Source: WLMZ01 sp038227995
GTDB taxonomy: Bacteria; Actinomycetota; Acidimicrobiia; Acidimicrobiales; Ilumatobacteraceae
Length of the DNA stretch: 64,000 nucleotides
Reading direction: 5' to 3'
Assembly (NCBI GenBank): GCA_038227995.1
Contig: JBBRPP010000002.1
Span: 1 to 64,000, forward strand
In this document: in pieces, positions 50,667-59,643 of the stretch
Numbering within the stretch: the stretch's first letter is position 1
Layout: every line of letters begins with the position of its first letter
Position numbers and translations under genes: made by a program
Notes under the pieces: model-generated
The model's input: only the letters and a program-made list of their open reading frames with translations
The model's database searches: none
What the model was told of the DNA's origin: nothing

Positions 50667-51674
50667 TCAGTGGCGGGCTCTGCTCCACGACCGCTTGTTG
50701 ACCAAGAGGTACAGCCACACCATCGACGGCACCGCGGTCACGGCGGCGATCGCAAAGACGACGAGCAGTCCGACCAGTGTCGGGTGGGCGCCGGCGACAT
50801 CGGCGATCTTGGCGTGGTCGACCAGGATCCACGGATACTGGGCGACGCCCCATCCGATGACAACCGCAGATACCGCGATGGTGGCGCCGACGCGCGCTCG
50901 CGCGTAACGGCCGGCCCACAGACGCCACATCGCGAACAGGCCGGCCACGGCGGAGATCACGACGAACGGCGCGGCTCTGCCCTGCAGTCCGTCGGCGAGG
51001 CGCTTCGCATCGCGCTCGATCGGGAAGATCGCGATCATCGCGACGGCCCCGGCCGCGAGACCCGACACGAGCGCACGTTGCCCGCACTGATGAGCGAGCT
51101 CGCGATGACCGGCGCGCTCCGAATCTGCGGCAAGGAACGTCGCCGCCAGGAACGAACACGTCAGCACGGCAAGCACGCCGCCGACCCACGATGTCAAGCC
51201 GGTCCAGCTGGTCCACAGACCGCCACCGCCCTCCAGCGGAACGCGGCCGCTGGCGATCGCGCCTGCGATCATCCCGAGGAAGAACGGCGTGATCACCGAC
51301 GACGCCGCGAACGCAGCACCGTAGAAGCGGGCCTGCGCCATCGTCTCGGCGAACTTGCGGAACGCGAATCCCGAACCGCGGAACACGATGCCGAGACCGA
51401 CGAACAGCCATGGCACGAACAGCGTGGTGATCATGGCGCCGAAGGCCCTCGGGAACGCGGTCCACATGAAGACGAGCACGTAGATCAGCCACACGTGGTT
51501 GGCTTCCCACACCGGTCCGATGCTGCGGTCGATCTGGGCCCGCAGCTCTCCGCCCTTCTCCGCGTTGCCGGCGAGCAGGTCCCACACCCCACTGCCGAAA
51601 TCGGCGCCGGCGAAGATCGCATATGCCACCACGCCGAAGAACATCAGCGCCGCGCAGAGGTTGGCAATGCTCAC
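50667..51674 (-). CDS. cydB: Cytochrome bd-type quinol oxidase subunit II
   Basis: A 335-residue membrane protein with about eight to nine helices. Landmarks are FGVVAYAIFAGADFGSGVWDLL at the start, GPVWEANHVWLIYVLVFMWTAFP and GSGFAFRKFAE. It forms the heterodimer with CydA that reduces O2 with quinol. The GTG start overlaps the cydA stop by 4 nt. No cydDC export genes follow, so heme assembly factors must be elsewhere. Confidence 0.94.
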   Translation of the reverse strand: MSIANLCAALMFFGVVAYAIFAGADFGSGVWDLLAGNAEKGGELRAQIDRSIGPVWEANHVWLIYVLVFMWTAFPRAFGAMITTLFVPWLFVGLGIVFRGSGFAFRKFAETMAQARFYGAAFAASSVITPFFLGMIAGAIASGRVPLEGGGGLWTSWTGLTSWVGGVLAVLTCSFLAATFLAADSERAGHRELAHQCGQRALVSGLAAGAVAMIAIFPIERDAKRLADGLQGRAAPFVVISAVAGLFAMWRLWAGRYARARVGATIAVSAVVIGWGVAQYPWILVDHAKIADVAGAHPTLVGLLVVFAIAAVTAVPSMVWLYLLVNKRSWSRARH

Positions 51675-53074
51675 GACGCCGACCCCACCGCTCCGGCCGT
51701 GACGACATCGCCCTCGTCGCTCGCCGACGGTCCGTATGGCGTGGGTAGGTCGCTGTCGGGGTCCTCGCGCCAGCGCCGACTCATCGATCGCAGGACGCGC
51801 GTCGAGATCGTGCCCATGCCGGCGTACACGATCACGATCACGGACAAGCTGATCCAGATGCCGCCGTTCGGCGTGACCGCGTCCTTGACCCGAAGAACTC
51901 CCTGCACGATCCACGGTTGACGCCCGACCTCGGTCGTCGTCCACCCGGATTCCAGCGCAAGCACCGCGGCCGGTCCGGCGATGAACGCGATCTGCAGGAA
52001 CCGTTTCGATGCGACGAGGTCTCGGCCGCGCCGTCGACGCCACCAGAACCACACTCCCAGCAACGCCAGCGCAGTGCCGATGCCGACCATGATCTGGAAC
52101 GACGTGTGCACGACGTTCGCCGGCGCCTGGTCCGCCTTGGGGATCTTGTCGAGTCCGGGAACCGGTCGGTCGAACCAGCCCCGCGCGAGCAACGACGACA
52201 GGCCGGGGATCTTGATCGCGAAGCGCACCTTGCCGTCGATCAACACCCCACCGACCACGAGTGACGCGTTGTGCTCGGTCACGGGGGCCAACTCCATTGC
52301 CGCCAACTTGCCCGGTTGATGTTCGGCCAGGCGCATGCCCGCGACGTGGCCGATCACCGGCTGGATCACCGCGGCCAGGCTCGCCATCGCGAACGCTGCC
52401 TTGAAGCCGAGGCGGTGCAGCCGGTCGCGGCGGCCCTTCAGCATTCCTCCGGCATAGACCGCGGCGACGACGAACCCGACCACGACGTAGGCGCCGACGA
52501 ACATGTGCAGGAACTCGGTCCACACCGCGTTGTTGAACATCGCCGCGAGCGGGTCGACGTCGACGACCTTGCCCGCGCTGTCGAGGTGGAATCCCGATGG
52601 CGAGTTCATCCACGCGTTGGCGGCGACGACGCAGAACGTGCCGACGACACCGGCGAGCATCATCGGAAGCAGCGTCCGCAGGTGCACCTTCGGGGGCAGG
52701 CGATCCCAGCCGTAGAGGTAGATGCCGAGGAAGATCGCCTCGACGAAGAACGCGATGCCTTCGAGCGCGAACGGCAAACCGATCACGTCGCCGTACTTCG
52801 ACATCAGCCCGGGCCACAGCAACCCCATCTCGAAGCTGAGCACCGTGCCGCTGACGGCGCCGACGGCGAACAGAACGGCGGCCGCCTTCGACCATCGCTT
52901 GGCCAGCACGAGGGCGTCATGATCGCCGCGCAGGCCACGGCGATGGAGCAGGAAGATCAACGTCGGGAACGCCACCCCGAAGCACGACAGCACGATGTGG
53001 AAACCGAGCGAGATCGCCATCTGGTAGCGCGCGGCCATCAGGTGGCCGGCAGTTGCACCAGCGCTCGACAGCAT
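51671..53074 (-). CDS. cydA: Cytochrome bd-type quinol oxidase subunit I
   Basis: A 467-residue membrane protein with about nine helices. The heme region (RYQMAISLGFHIVLSCFGVAFP), GLPFALEGIAFFVEAIFLGIYLYGW and the MNSPSGF segment are typical. The GRQPWIVQG motif is conserved. The Q-loop is short, as in the cyanide-insensitive (CioA-like) branch. It gives high-affinity oxygen respiration. ATG 53072-53074 is preferred over a TTG at 53092 because a TACGGT box lies 6 nt upstream. It is divergent from the sulfurtransferase gene. Confidence 0.94.
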   Translation of the reverse strand: MLSSAGATAGHLMAARYQMAISLGFHIVLSCFGVAFPTLIFLLHRRGLRGDHDALVLAKRWSKAAAVLFAVGAVSGTVLSFEMGLLWPGLMSKYGDVIGLPFALEGIAFFVEAIFLGIYLYGWDRLPPKVHLRTLLPMMLAGVVGTFCVVAANAWMNSPSGFHLDSAGKVVDVDPLAAMFNNAVWTEFLHMFVGAYVVVGFVVAAVYAGGMLKGRRDRLHRLGFKAAFAMASLAAVIQPVIGHVAGMRLAEHQPGKLAAMELAPVTEHNASLVVGGVLIDGKVRFAIKIPGLSSLLARGWFDRPVPGLDKIPKADQAPANVVHTSFQIMVGIGTALALLGVWFWWRRRRGRDLVASKRFLQIAFIAGPAAVLALESGWTTTEVGRQPWIVQGVLRVKDAVTPNGGIWISLSVIVIVYAGMGTISTRVLRSMSRRWREDPDSDLPTPYGPSASDEGDVVTAGAVGSAS

Positions 53075-53080
53075 GCCACC

Positions 53081-53086
53081 ACCGTA
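53081..53086 (-). promoter_or_regulatory. TACGGT -10 box, leaderless promoter of cydAB
   Basis: On the minus strand TACGGT is followed by 6 nt and the cydA ATG. It supports the chosen start and a transcript without a leader. Confidence 0.45.
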
Positions 53087-53162
53087 GGTCAACCGGTACG
53101 TTGGTGATACCTACAGCGCCACATCGAACTGCGCTCGTCGATCAAGAGCAGGAGCAGCCGCC

Positions 53163-54005
53163 ATGACCACGATGCCGCCGATCGTCACCATCGACGAACT
53201 CGCCGACTTCCCCGACGCGATCCTGGCCGATGTCCGCTGGTACCTCGATGGACGCGATGGGCGGGCCGCGTACGAGTCCGGCCATTTGCCGGGCGCGATC
53301 TTCGTCGACCTCGAAGGGTTGCTGTCCGGTCACGGCCTCGCGGCGACCGAGGGTCGTCATCCATTTCCCGCCGCCGACGACTTCGCCGTGGCCATGGGTT
53401 CGATCGGGATCGGCGACGACTCCACCGTCATCGCCTACGACGACACGGGCGGCGTGACGGCCGGCCGGCTGGTCGTGATGTTGCGGATGATCGGCCGCAA
53501 CGCGGCGGTGCTCGACGGCGGCATGGCGGCGTTCCACGGCGAACTGATGGTCGGCACCGGCACCGTCCGCGAACCGCTGCCGTTCACGCCGTGCGAGTGG
53601 CCCGCCGAACGGTTCGCGACCGCGGAAGAGACCATCGCCCTCGGCCAGTCGGGTGAAGGGCTGGTCCTCGACGCCCGTTCGAACGAGCGGTTCACCGGCG
53701 ACGTGGTCGCCGTCGACCCGCGTCCCGGTCACGTCCCCGGGGCCACCAGCGCACCATGGGCGGCGACCATCGACCCCGCAACCGGCCGGTTCAAGCCCGC
53801 CGCCGAGCTGCGCGACCACTTCAACGAGCTCGGCGTCAGTGACAACTCGCGCGTCGTCACCTACTGCGGCAGCGGCGTGTCGGCGTGCATGAACATCCTC
53901 GCCATGGAACACGCCGGGCTGCCACCCGCGCAGCTGTATGTGGCCAGCTTCAGTGGGTGGTCGGCCGACCCGAACCGCGAGGTGGAAGTCGGCCCCGGGC
54001 GGTAG
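53163..54005 (+). CDS. Rhodanese-type sulfurtransferase
   Basis: A 280-residue two-domain rhodanese protein that moves sulfane sulfur from thiosulfate or 3-mercaptopyruvate to acceptors. The inactive N-domain (about 8-130) has WYLDGRDGRAAYESGHLPGAIFVDLE. The active C-domain has LVLDARSNERFTG and the loop VVTYCGSGVSACMN, where the Cys is the sulfur carrier. The CGSGVSA loop resembles mercaptopyruvate sulfurtransferase-like enzymes. An AGGAG site precedes the ATG. It is divergent from cydA and followed by an exporter operon. Confidence 0.92.
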   Translation: MTTMPPIVTIDELADFPDAILADVRWYLDGRDGRAAYESGHLPGAIFVDLEGLLSGHGLAATEGRHPFPAADDFAVAMGSIGIGDDSTVIAYDDTGGVTAGRLVVMLRMIGRNAAVLDGGMAAFHGELMVGTGTVREPLPFTPCEWPAERFATAEETIALGQSGEGLVLDARSNERFTGDVVAVDPRPGHVPGATSAPWAATIDPATGRFKPAAELRDHFNELGVSDNSRVVTYCGSGVSACMNILAMEHAGLPPAQLYVASFSGWSADPNREVEVGPGR

Positions 54006-54017
54006 CGTCGCTGCAGC

Positions 54018-55688
54018 ATGGAATCAGCCATCGAGCCCGTTCTTCGTGGCCAACACGACGCGCTCAGCGACTTGCGCCGGGCACGACGCAAGAACCGGAT
54101 GGCCGAACTCGACTGGTTCGACGCCCTGTATCGCATCTACCTGGTGGCGTTCGCGTTCGGCGGCGCCGCTCTGTGGGCATCCGGGTTCATCAAGGACACC
54201 AAGGTCTCGGCCAAGTCGGCCGCCGACATCCTGCATCACGGTCCCGCCGTGCTGGGCATGATCGCCGTCGTGGCGGTCGCGGCCGGCATCCGCAGCGGCA
54301 GTCGCGGCGGCCCGCTCGCGATCGAGGAAGCCGACGTGCGCCACGTGTTGCTGGCCCCGGTCGACCGGCGCCGGGCGCTGATGCGACCCGCCGTGCAGCG
54401 CGCCAGATCGACGGCATTCGCCGGCGCGATCGTCGGTGCGCTCGCGGGCGAGCTCGCCGGTCGTCGCCTGCCTGGCAGCGGCGCGTCGTGGACGCTCACC
54501 GGTGCGGCCTTCGGGATGAACGTCGCGCTGTTGTTCATCGGCGCGGCACTGCTGGCCCACGCGATGCGCATCCCGCGCTGGACCGCGACGCTGATCGGCG
54601 CAATCGGGATCGGGTGGCAGGGCGCCGCGATCGCCAAGCACTTCGTCGGACCGGGCAACCTCGATGGCAGCCTCGGTCTGTGGGGCATGCGCCAACGCGC
54701 GATCGACCTGATCGGCCCCGTAGTCACCATCGCGCTGATCGCTGTCGGCATCGGCCTGTTGCGGCGCACATCACTCGACGCCCTCGCCCGCCGCAGCGGA
54801 CTCGTGGCCCAGCTGCGCTTCGCGGTGACGATGCAGGACCTGCGCACGGTCATGCTGTTGCGCCGTGCGCTGAGCCAGGAGAACACCCGCAGCCGGCCGT
54901 GGATCAAGATCCGCCGCTCGGGGCGATCGGCGGTGCTGTGGCGGCGCGGCTGGCACAGCCTGCTCCGCTTCCCGGCGTCACGCCTGCTGCGGATGACGGT
55001 CCTCGCGATCGGCGCCGCTGCATGCGATGTCGCCGCGTACAAGGGCACGACCGCGCTGTTCATCGTCAGTGGCGCGCTGCTGTTCCTGCTCGGCATGGAA
55101 TCGATGGAGCCGCTCTCGCAGGAGATCGACCAACCCGATCGGATGGCGTCGCTGCCGCACGAGCGCGGCGAGCTGTTGCTGCGCCACACGGTCGTGCCGC
55201 TGATCGCGCTCATCCCGTTCGCGGCGATCGGCGTTCTGACCGTCGGCATCCTGATGAAGTCGGCTGCCGCCGCAGGCGTCGCCGCGATCCTGGCGCTGCC
55301 CACGGTGTGGCTCGGCGCGGGCGGCGCCATCGTGAGCATCGTCAAGGACGCCCCCGACCTCACCAAGGGCGCGGTCGAACAGACGATGCTGCCGCCGGAG
55401 ATGAGCGGTCTCACCACCATCGTCCGGATGCTGTTGCCGCTCGCTGTCTCGGTCATCGGCAGCACGGGCGTCCTCGCCGTGCGCGCGGCGCACCGCAAGG
55501 GCACACCCGAGTTCGGCGCTGCGATCCAGGTCGGTATCGCATTCCTGCTGCTCGTCGCACTCGACCTCTGGTGGGTCCGGCGCCGCGATGATTGGCACCT
55601 GAAGTTCAAGAACATGATGGCCGAAGGGCGCGACGTCACCGCGCAACAGAAGGCAGCCCGTTCCCAGCCGCCGAGGAGTGCGTCGTGA
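54018..55688 (+). CDS. ABC-2-like membrane protein partner of ATPase
   Basis: A 556-residue integral membrane protein with about ten to twelve hydrophobic helices in two halves. A cytosolic start (1-40) with ARRKNRMAELDWFDALYRIY leads into TM1. Segments such as MESMEPLSQEIDQPDRMASLPHERGELLLRHTVVPLI match actinobacterial ABC-exporter permeases. The TGA overlaps the GTG start of an ATPase gene (GTGA), so they form an export pair. The substrate is unknown. A TAGCGT box (54003-54008) sits 9 nt before the ATG, a little farther than usual. Confidence 0.82.
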   Translation: MESAIEPVLRGQHDALSDLRRARRKNRMAELDWFDALYRIYLVAFAFGGAALWASGFIKDTKVSAKSAADILHHGPAVLGMIAVVAVAAGIRSGSRGGPLAIEEADVRHVLLAPVDRRRALMRPAVQRARSTAFAGAIVGALAGELAGRRLPGSGASWTLTGAAFGMNVALLFIGAALLAHAMRIPRWTATLIGAIGIGWQGAAIAKHFVGPGNLDGSLGLWGMRQRAIDLIGPVVTIALIAVGIGLLRRTSLDALARRSGLVAQLRFAVTMQDLRTVMLLRRALSQENTRSRPWIKIRRSGRSAVLWRRGWHSLLRFPASRLLRMTVLAIGAAACDVAAYKGTTALFIVSGALLFLLGMESMEPLSQEIDQPDRMASLPHERGELLLRHTVVPLIALIPFAAIGVLTVGILMKSAAAAGVAAILALPTVWLGAGGAIVSIVKDAPDLTKGAVEQTMLPPEMSGLTTIVRMLLPLAVSVIGSTGVLAVRAAHRKGTPEFGAAIQVGIAFLLLVALDLWWVRRRDDWHLKFKNMMAEGRDVTAQQKAARSQPPRSAS

Positions 55689-56515
55689 GCCAACCGAGTC
55701 GTCACCCGAAACCGGTGAACAGCCGGCATCCGAAACCGGCGGGCCAGGAACCGCGGGCGTCGGGCAACAGCACCGCGCCGGCAGGAATCGACGCGGCACG
55801 AGCCGCCGGCGACGCGAAGAAGAAGATCGTCACCGGTGGCGCTCTCGCGACCAACGATCTGACGAAGGACTACGGCGATCGACCCGCACTCGCGCCACTG
55901 ACCTTGATGATCCCCGAACACCAGCGCGTCGCGGTCGTCGGCCACAACGGCAGCGGCAAGACGACGTTGATCCGGATGGCAGCGGGCCTGCTCGACCCCA
56001 GCGGCGGCACCGTTCATGTCATGGGTTTCCCGTCCGGCTCGGCCCAGGCCCGCAGCGCGCTGTCGTATCTCTCCGACAGCCCTTCCTTCTATGACGACCT
56101 TTCGTTGTGGGAGCACCTCGAATACATCGCACGCCTCCACGGCGTCGAGGAATGGGACCAACTCGCAGCCGATCTGCTCGGTCACCTCGGCCTCTATGAC
56201 CGCGCAGACGACCTGCCGAACACCTTCAGTCGCGGCCTCCGTCAAAAGGCTGCAATTGCGATCGCGTTCATCCGTCCTTTCGATCTGTTGCTGGTCGACG
56301 AACCGTTCGTCGGACTCGACGCAGCGGGAAAGGCCGCGCTGCTCGAGCTCCTCGATCAGGCCGAAGAAGATGGCGCGACGCTGGTCGTCGCAACCCACGA
56401 ACTCGGATACGTCGACAAGGTCAGCCGCCTGATCGCGCTGCGCGACGGCGAGATCGTGCACGACGGATCACCCACCGATGCCGACGTCGCGGACCTCGTC
56501 GCGCCACCCGGTTGA
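55685..56515 (+). CDS. ABC exporter ATPase
   Basis: A 276-residue ATPase with an unusual 50-residue Pro/Arg/Ala-rich N-terminal extension before the standard domain. Walker A is GHNGSGKTT, the signature is TFSRGLRQKAAIAIAFI (S-R-G in place of S-G-G) and Walker B is LLLVDEPFVGLD, with HEL (switch His). It pairs with the overlapping membrane protein as an ABC-2-type exporter. Confidence 0.92.
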   Translation: MSQPSRHPKPVNSRHPKPAGQEPRASGNSTAPAGIDAARAAGDAKKKIVTGGALATNDLTKDYGDRPALAPLTLMIPEHQRVAVVGHNGSGKTTLIRMAAGLLDPSGGTVHVMGFPSGSAQARSALSYLSDSPSFYDDLSLWEHLEYIARLHGVEEWDQLAADLLGHLGLYDRADDLPNTFSRGLRQKAAIAIAFIRPFDLLLVDEPFVGLDAAGKAALLELLDQAEEDGATLVVATHELGYVDKVSRLIALRDGEIVHDGSPTDADVADLVAPPG

Positions 56516-56602
56516 CACCGCCGCATTTGCGGCCAAAGACGGCAAGTCTCAGAGGTTTGTGAGTTTTTCAACCAGTGGGTGCAGCCAGGCTGCGAACGTG
56601 AC

Positions 56603-56608
56603 TACAGT
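56603..56608 (+). promoter_or_regulatory. TACAGT -10 box, leaderless promoter of DUF2510 gene
   Basis: TACAGT is followed by 8 nt and then ATG 56617. The gene stands alone after a 100-nt gap. Confidence 0.45.
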
Positions 56609-56616
56609 CTGCATTC

Positions 56617-57189
56617 ATGTACGAGTACGCCACTGTCAGTTCATCGTCCTACGACCCCGCCAGCCTCGCCAGCAAGCTCACCGAGAAGTCTGCCGAAGGT
56701 TGGACAGTGGCGGCCATCGTCCCCACGGGGGGCGACGTCACCGCGTTTCTCAGCCGTGAATCCACCGGCGCTGCCGCCGCACCAGCTGCCGCTCCCGCAG
56801 CAGCCCCGGTGATGCAGGAGATGGCTCCCGCCATGGCACCGATCCCCGAACCAGTGGCCCCTGCACCCGTGGCCGAGCCGGCCGGTTGGGCCGTCGCCCC
56901 CGAACCCGCACCCGTTGCGATGGCGCCGGTTTCGATGGCGCCCGCAACCGTCATCCAGTCGCCGATGGCCCAGATCAGCGATTCGTACGCGCCGGCCAAC
57001 ACGTACCAGCCGGCTGCGGCGGCACCCGCCTACCAGCCGGCCCCCGCTGCTGCGCCGACACCGGCCGTCCCCGCCGAGTGGTACGCCGACCCGTCGGGCC
57101 GCTACGAACTGCGCTACTGGGACGGCAACACCTGGACCGAGCACGTGTCCACCGGTGGCGTGCAGTCCACCAATCCGCCCGTCGCCTGA
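56617..57189 (+). CDS. DUF2510-domain protein
   Basis: A 190-residue protein. The first 45 residues resemble a small DUF4177-like fold (YEYATVSSSSYDPASLASKLTEKSAEGWTVAA). A long Ala/Pro/Met-rich linker follows (about 52-150). The C-terminal DUF2510 module ends AEWYADPSGRYELRYWDGNTWTEHV. DUF2510 appears in many actinobacterial membrane or surface proteins as a short Trp-rich domain of unknown role. No TM segment is seen here. Confidence 0.8.
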   Translation: MYEYATVSSSSYDPASLASKLTEKSAEGWTVAAIVPTGGDVTAFLSRESTGAAAAPAAAPAAAPVMQEMAPAMAPIPEPVAPAPVAEPAGWAVAPEPAPVAMAPVSMAPATVIQSPMAQISDSYAPANTYQPAAAAPAYQPAPAAAPTPAVPAEWYADPSGRYELRYWDGNTWTEHVSTGGVQSTNPPVA

Positions 57190-57204
57190 CCCGGGTCCGA
57201 GCCG

Positions 57205-58782
57205 ATGCTGGCCACAGCGCTCGGCCACGCGGGCATCCTCATCGAGACCCGCTTCGGGTCGATCGTCTGTGACCCCTGGTTCCAACCGGCGTTTTTCGGG
57301 AGCTGGTTCGTCTTCCCGCGCAACGATCAACTCGACGACGATCTCCTGCGTCGGGTCGAGAATGCCGACTACCTCTACATCTCCCACCTCCACGCCGATC
57401 ACCTCGACGAAGCGTGGCTCGCGGACCACGTCAGCCGTGACATCACCGTTCTGATCCCCGGCTTCCCGACGCGCGAGCTGGAACGTCGCATCCGCGCTCT
57501 CGGCTTCACGAAGATCGTTCGTACCGTCGACGGCGAAGAACTCGACCTCGACGGCCTCCGCGTCGCGATCCACGTCGAGACATCCATCACCGACGGTCCG
57601 GCCGGCGACTCCGCGCTCGTGGTCAGCGATGGCGAGACGCGCATCGTCAACCAGAACGACTGCCGTACAACCGACCTCGTTGCGCTGCGCGCCCACGGCC
57701 CGGTCGATCTGCACTGGCTGCAGTACAGCGGTGCGATCTGGTACCCGATGGTCTACGACGAGACGCCAGAGCGGATGCGCGAGCTGGTCGACGCCAAGGT
57801 CGCCAGCCAATTTTCACGGGCGATGCGCTACGTGGGCGCGGTCGATGCCGCCGCCGTGGTGCCCAGCGCCGGGCCGCCGTGCTTCCTCGATCCGGAGTTG
57901 TTCCACCTCAACGTCATCACCGGCGACGAGCTGAGCATCTTCCCCGACCAGCGATCGTTCCTCGATCAGCTCGCAGCGGCCGGACGAACCGGCATCCTGG
58001 CCATTCCCGGCACGGAGATCACCGTCGAGCCAACGGGGTGCACGGTCCGTCATCCACTGCCCGATGCGACCGTCGACGCGATCTTCACCGCCAAGGCCGA
58101 TTACCTGGCCGATTACCAGGCCGACTGGATGCCGTGGCTCGACGCGATGAAGGCCGGTTGGCATGCGCCGACCACCGATCTGGTCCAGACGCTGCGCGCG
58201 TGGTGGGAACCGCTGTTGGCCATGGCGCCGACGCTGCGAGCGGCTGTGGGCGGCAATTGCGTCATGCGGTTCGGCGACCTGTCGATCGTGATCGACTTCC
58301 CGAACGGGAGCGTGCGCGCTTTCGCCGGAGAGCCGCACGGATTTCGGTTCGAGATCCAACGCGAGCTCGTCGAGACCGTCGTCGCGGCGCGCGCTGTCGA
58401 CTGGAGCAACGCGCTGTTCCTCTCGTGCCGATTCCGAGCCTGGCGCGAAGGCCCGTTCAACGAGTACCTCTACAACTTCTTCAAGAGCCTCTCGCCGGAA
58501 CGCATGCGGCGCACCGAGAGCGAGGCTCGACACAAGCTCGACCCACCCGACGGCTCGGAGGAGATCGAGCTCGGCGGCTACGTCATGGAACGTGCCTGCC
58601 CGCACCGCCAGGCCGACCTCAGCGTGTTCGGCGAGATCGAAGGTGACGCGCTGGTCTGCACATTGCACGGGTGGCGATTCGACCTCGAGACCGGACGATG
58701 CCTCAACGCCGCCGATCGGAATCTGCGCATCCGCCGCGCTGATCAACCGTCCCCACACGAATCGTCGGTGCTGCCGAAGTAG
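57205..58782 (+). CDS. MBL-fold plus C-terminal Rieske protein, CMAH-like
   Basis: A 525-residue protein. The N-terminal half is a UlaG-like metallo-beta-lactamase fold with HLHADH at 61-66, EARIVNQNDC-like strands and other His/Asp ligands. The final 65 residues form a Rieske [2Fe-2S] site: Cys465-x-His467 (ACPHRQ) and Cys485-x2-His488 (CTLHGW). The only known family with both is CMP-Neu5Ac hydroxylase (CMAH)-like proteins, where the Rieske part is N-terminal. Here the order is reversed. An oxygenase/hydroxylase role on a sugar-nucleotide or lipid is a guess. It follows the DUF2510 gene by 15 nt. Confidence 0.82.
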   Translation: MLATALGHAGILIETRFGSIVCDPWFQPAFFGSWFVFPRNDQLDDDLLRRVENADYLYISHLHADHLDEAWLADHVSRDITVLIPGFPTRELERRIRALGFTKIVRTVDGEELDLDGLRVAIHVETSITDGPAGDSALVVSDGETRIVNQNDCRTTDLVALRAHGPVDLHWLQYSGAIWYPMVYDETPERMRELVDAKVASQFSRAMRYVGAVDAAAVVPSAGPPCFLDPELFHLNVITGDELSIFPDQRSFLDQLAAAGRTGILAIPGTEITVEPTGCTVRHPLPDATVDAIFTAKADYLADYQADWMPWLDAMKAGWHAPTTDLVQTLRAWWEPLLAMAPTLRAAVGGNCVMRFGDLSIVIDFPNGSVRAFAGEPHGFRFEIQRELVETVVAARAVDWSNALFLSCRFRAWREGPFNEYLYNFFKSLSPERMRRTESEARHKLDPPDGSEEIELGGYVMERACPHRQADLSVFGEIEGDALVCTLHGWRFDLETGRCLNAADRNLRIRRADQPSPHESSVLPK

Positions 58783-58900
58783 CCGTTCGACGTTCGATTC
58801 CTGCCAAGTGGCGTCATGATCGCGGCTCCGTGCCGTCTTGGAGAACGTGTGGAAGAACCGTCACCCGAAGACTTCGGCCTCGCCGATCAGTTGGTCGACG

Positions 58901-59626
58901 ATGCACAAACAATGGCTTGCTGCAATCGAAGCGCGCCGACCATTGCGATCCGATCACGACCGAATCGTCGAGTACACCGTCGACGTCGTCGAGACGGTCC
59001 TGGCCCGTCCCTCCGGCATGCAGGGTGCGATGGCGCGATTCGGCAGTCGGTTGGGTGGCGAAGGGTGGACGCTGGAAGATGCATCCGAATGGGTCGAACT
59101 CCTGGCGCGACTGTGTTGCTCGTCAGTGGCGACCAGCCTCAGATCGTTCGACTGCGGCGTGGCTCTCGCTCGTGGGTGGACCGAAGGTCATCTCCACGGG
59201 CTTCATGCCGACGAGTGCTTCGATGGCGTCACCGGCATGTGCACTCCGGCGGTCCTGCGCCTGCGTCTCCAACAGGTGTTCGAACACTGCGCTGCCCTCG
59301 GCGTGCCGGCCGGCGCAGTCCATCGCCTGGTCATCCTCGATGCCGACATCAGCGGCGTCGGTGCGCTCGAAAGCGATGCGGTGATGGTCGTCCTGGCCGA
59401 TCTCGTCCAGCAGAAGTTCACGTCCGGTGAAACGATCGCACGCGACGGCAGTCGCATCTTCGTGCTGGCAACGAACAGCGAGCGCCTGTCGATCACGCTC
59501 ACCACGCTGATCGAAGACGCTCACCGCCGGTCGTTGCTGTACGCGGCGCGCGTGCTCGGCTGGATCGAGGACCTTCCGTCGTCACCGACGATGATCGATC
59601 GCTACATCGCTGACATCGCCGCCTGA
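58901..59626 (+). CDS. Protein with degenerate GGDEF-like domain
   Basis: A 241-residue soluble protein. The first 100 residues are helical (WLAAIEARRPLRSDHDRIVEYTV). The C-terminal half follows the GGDEF fold order (CFDGVTGMCTPAVLRLRLQQVFEH, VILDADISG, VLADLVQQKF), but the catalytic motif is replaced by RDGSRIFVL. It is probably non-catalytic, perhaps a nucleotide-binding or protein-interaction module. The start is uncertain: ATG 58901 is chosen; a GTG at 58847 with GGAG just upstream is possible. Confidence 0.6.
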   Translation: MHKQWLAAIEARRPLRSDHDRIVEYTVDVVETVLARPSGMQGAMARFGSRLGGEGWTLEDASEWVELLARLCCSSVATSLRSFDCGVALARGWTEGHLHGLHADECFDGVTGMCTPAVLRLRLQQVFEHCAALGVPAGAVHRLVILDADISGVGALESDAVMVVLADLVQQKFTSGETIARDGSRIFVLATNSERLSITLTTLIEDAHRRSLLYAARVLGWIEDLPSSPTMIDRYIADIAA

Positions 59627-59643
59627 AGATCACGCGGTCGCTG

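Noticed and set aside
53084..53114. Imperfect dyad GTAGGT...ACCTAC between cydA and the sulfurtransferase gene
   Set aside because: The arms are separated by 19 nt and the inner CAAC/GTTG dyad has a different centre. It may be chance, so I did not call an operator.
54018..56515. Candidate cydDC assembly exporter next to cydAB
   Set aside because: The pair is an ABC-2-like permease plus a separate ATPase; CydDC are fused TM-NBD half transporters. The genes are also on the other strand from cydAB.
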